DNA of 64,000 nucleotides, taken from NCBI RefSeq assembly GCF_947305105.1, contig NZ_CAMZCS010000012.1, positions 31,169 through 95,168 of the forward strand. Reading direction: 5' to 3'. Shown piece after piece: positions 62,313 through 64,000 of this stretch. This DNA comes from an uncultured Fibrobacter sp. (GTDB lineage Bacteria > Fibrobacterota > Fibrobacteria > Fibrobacterales > Fibrobacteraceae). How positions within the stretch are numbered: the first letter of the stretch is position 1; the number at the start of each line of letters is the position of its first letter. The notes beneath the pieces were generated by a model that worked only from the letters and a program-made list of their open reading frames with translations, ran no database searches and was not told the DNA's origin. The translations under genes were made by a program, and so were the position numbers.

Positions 62313-64000
62313 TTACTTCAACTCTTTAAGAGCCGCCTCGTTCTTCGCGATAATGTCTTGCTGAGTAGCGAGCTTCGTCCTTTCGGCGTTCACCACAGCT
62401 TCGGGGGCGCCGCTCACGAACTTTTCATTCGAGAGCTTGCGTTCGATAGAAGCGGCGAATGCCTTGGCCTTCTCGATTTCCTTTTCGAGGCGGGCGATTT
62501 CTGCAGCCGGGTCGAGGATACCTTCGAGCGGGATGTAGAGTTCGCCACCGGGCACCACAGCGCTGGCGCTGAACTTCGGCTTGGCTGCCTTCACGGCGAC
62601 TGTGAGGTTTTCAAGACCGGAAAGTTCGGTGATGATAGCCATGCAGTCTTTCACGCTGGCTTCCGTTGCAGCGTCGTCGACGCTCACCACGGCGTTGAGC
62701 TTGGTAGCGGGGCTCACGTTGTAGCGGCCACGCACGCCACGCACGCTTTCCACCACGGCAAATGCCTGGTCGAATGCGGCTTCGATCTTCGCGTCGATGA
62801 GGGATTCGTCTGCCTTGGGCCATGCGCGGCTGATCACCATTTCGCTGCCCTGGAACAGGATGCTGTTCAGTTCTTCGGTAATGAACGGCATCACCGGGTG
62901 GAGCAGGTCGAGCACGTTCTTCAGCACGTAGCTGAGGATTGCCATGGCGTTCTTCTTTTCGGCGGTGAGCGTTTCGCTGTTGATCACGGCCTTCTTGATT
63001 TCCAAGTAGCTGGAGCAGACATCGTCCCACACGAAGCGGTACAGGAACCCGGCGAGTTCGGCGAAGTGGTATTCTTCGAGCATGCGGGTGGCGTCCTTGA
63101 TGGTCGTCTGCAGGCGGCTCAAAATCCACTTGTCTTCGAGCGCGAACAAGCTCTTGTCCATCGGGAGCTCGGCGGCCAAAGCGCCGGCCTGTTCGAGCTG
63201 CGGGTAAAGGAAGCGGCAGGCGTTCCACAGCTTGTTGCTGAAGTTACGGCCGATTTCGAACTTTTCGCTGGTGTTGATTTCGCGGCCATCCGGCTGCTTT
63301 TCCTTCTTCACCGGCAGGCGCACGTCCTGGTTGTCGGTGCAAAGGCTTGCCATCACAAAGCGCAGAGCGTCGGTACCGTACTTCTCTTCGATATCCATCG
63401 GGTCCACGCCGTTGCCCTTGGACTTGCTCATGGTCTGGCCATTGCCGTCCAAAATCTTCGGGTGGATGTACACCGTGTGGAACGGAACCGTGCCCATGTT
63501 TTCCTGGCTGAAGAGCACCATGCGGGCGACCCACAACGTAATGATGTCGCGGCTAGTCACGAGCACGCTGGTGGGGTAGTAGCGCTTGAGCGTGTCGGTG
63601 TTTTCCGGCCAGCCCATCGTGGAGTGCGGCCACAAGCCACTGGAGAACCACGTGTCGAGCACGTCTTCTTCCTGCTTGAGCACGCGGCCCGGAACTGCGT
63701 CTTCCTTCAGGTCTTCTTCCTGGCTGCACACGAGGTAGCCGCCGTTTTCGGCCTTGTAGAAGAAGATGTCGTCGCGGCCGGCAAATGCGGCCTTCAGTTC
63801 GTCTTCGCTAGCGTCGGTGTGCCAGATAGGAATGCGGTGGCCCCACCAGAGCTGACGGCTGATGCACCAATCACGCTTTTCGGCGAGCCAGTCCAAATAC
63901 TTGTTGGCGTAACGTTCGGGGATAATCTTGATTTCGCCCGACTTCACGGCGTTCATCGCGTTTTCGGCGAGCACGTCCATCTTCACGAACCACTGGTCGC
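62313..64000 (-). CDS. valS: Valyl-tRNA synthetase, C-terminal part (5' end cut by window)
   Basis: Class I aminoacyl-tRNA synthetase. The visible part begins inside the catalytic domain (QWFVKMD) and contains RDWCISRQLWWGHRIPIWH, DVLDTWFSSGLWPHSTMGWP, the KMSKS-type motif TMSKSKGNGVDPMDIEEKYGTDALRF, the anticodon-binding domain and the C-terminal coiled coil (EIARLEKEIEKAKAFAASIERKLSNEKFVSGAP) that is typical for ValS. The N-terminal HIGH region and editing domain lie beyond the right edge. Confidence 0.95.
   Translation of the reverse strand, partial: DQWFVKMDVLAENAMNAVKSGEIKIIPERYANKYLDWLAEKRDWCISRQLWWGHRIPIWHTDASEDELKAAFAGRDDIFFYKAENGGYLVCSQEEDLKEDAVPGRVLKQEEDVLDTWFSSGLWPHSTMGWPENTDTLKRYYPTSVLVTSRDIITLWVARMVLFSQENMGTVPFHTVYIHPKILDGNGQTMSKSKGNGVDPMDIEEKYGTDALRFVMASLCTDNQDVRLPVKKEKQPDGREINTSEKFEIGRNFSNKLWNACRFLYPQLEQAGALAAELPMDKSLFALEDKWILSRLQTTIKDATRMLEEYHFAELAGFLYRFVWDDVCSSYLEIKKAVINSETLTAEKKNAMAILSYVLKNVLDLLHPVMPFITEELNSILFQGSEMVISRAWPKADESLIDAKIEAAFDQAFAVVESVRGVRGRYNVSPATKLNAVVSVDDAATEASVKDCMAIITELSGLENLTVAVKAAKPKFSASAVVPGGELYIPLEGILDPAAEIARLEKEIEKAKAFAASIERKLSNEKFVSGAPEAVVNAERTKLATQQDIIAKNEAALKELK

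Overview
The window looks like a chromosomal segment of a Fibrobacter-type bacterium (Fibrobacterota, FCB group). The evidence is a secreted GH5 endoglucanase with a Ser-rich linker, tandem carbohydrate-binding-like modules and a C-terminal sorting-type domain. Two proteins also resemble a lipoprotein family I know only from Fibrobacter succinogenes, many Ser/Asp-rich secreted proteins and lipoproteins occur, SecD and SecF are fused, and a short Bacteroidetes-like primary-type sigma factor is present. Species assignment is inference; there is no rRNA in the window.

Layout. 1-9 kb: a patatin/beta-barrel protein cut by the left edge, mltG, a small secreted protein, the GH5 cellulase, azlCD, a coiled-coil protein. 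8.5-16.9 kb: a sugar porter with a palindromic upstream site, a membrane GGDEF protein, an MFS transporter, a large SUMF1-like lipoprotein, an RNA m5U-methyltransferase-like gene and tRNA-Gly. 17-23 kb: infC-rpmI-rplT, then M16 peptidase, NERD protein and deaD. 23.2-26.2 kb: a small accessory island between tRNA-Ser(CGA) and tRNA-Glu(TTC). It holds repeated copies of the tRNA-Ser 3' end, hairpin repeats, two lipoprotein genes each behind the same 55-bp element, and an Rpn-type nuclease. 26.2-31 kb: an envelope/isoprenoid run (ABC protein, ICMT-like methyltransferase, waaA, ispH, rpmB). 31-38.2 kb: DnaQ-like exonuclease, DUF374 acyltransferase-like protein, tRNA-Cys, alkD-like gene, an AT-hook protein facing a Cys-rich 51-residue ORF, malQ and a GH13 enzyme, and a mini-operon of a 50-residue and a 117-residue protein. 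38.3-42.9 kb: secDF, a strong structured-RNA candidate, a lipoprotein and corA. 43-50 kb (minus strand): sigma factor; then S41 protease-mlaE-dciA-gyrB-polyprenyl synthase. 50-56 kb: LytS-type kinase and a three-gene secreted operon with a lipase-like protein. 56-64 kb: nth, a very large SNF2 helicase, a shortened paralogue of the 12.9-kb lipoprotein, another lipoprotein, and valS running off the right edge.

How the genes fit together. Polysaccharide use (GH5, malQ, GH13, sugar porter), outer-membrane building (waaA, mlaE, ispH, polyprenyl synthase, mltG, secDF) and core information processing (infC operon, rpmB, gyrB, dciA, sigma, deaD, valS) account for the recognisable genes. Between them lie short accessory pieces and a dispersed CTAG/CTAC-rich repeat that repeatedly touches gene ends and supplies stop codons.

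Limits. Everything is read by eye. Family names come from motifs and protein organisation, not from searches. Start codons are uncertain where no ribosome binding site is visible, which is common here.
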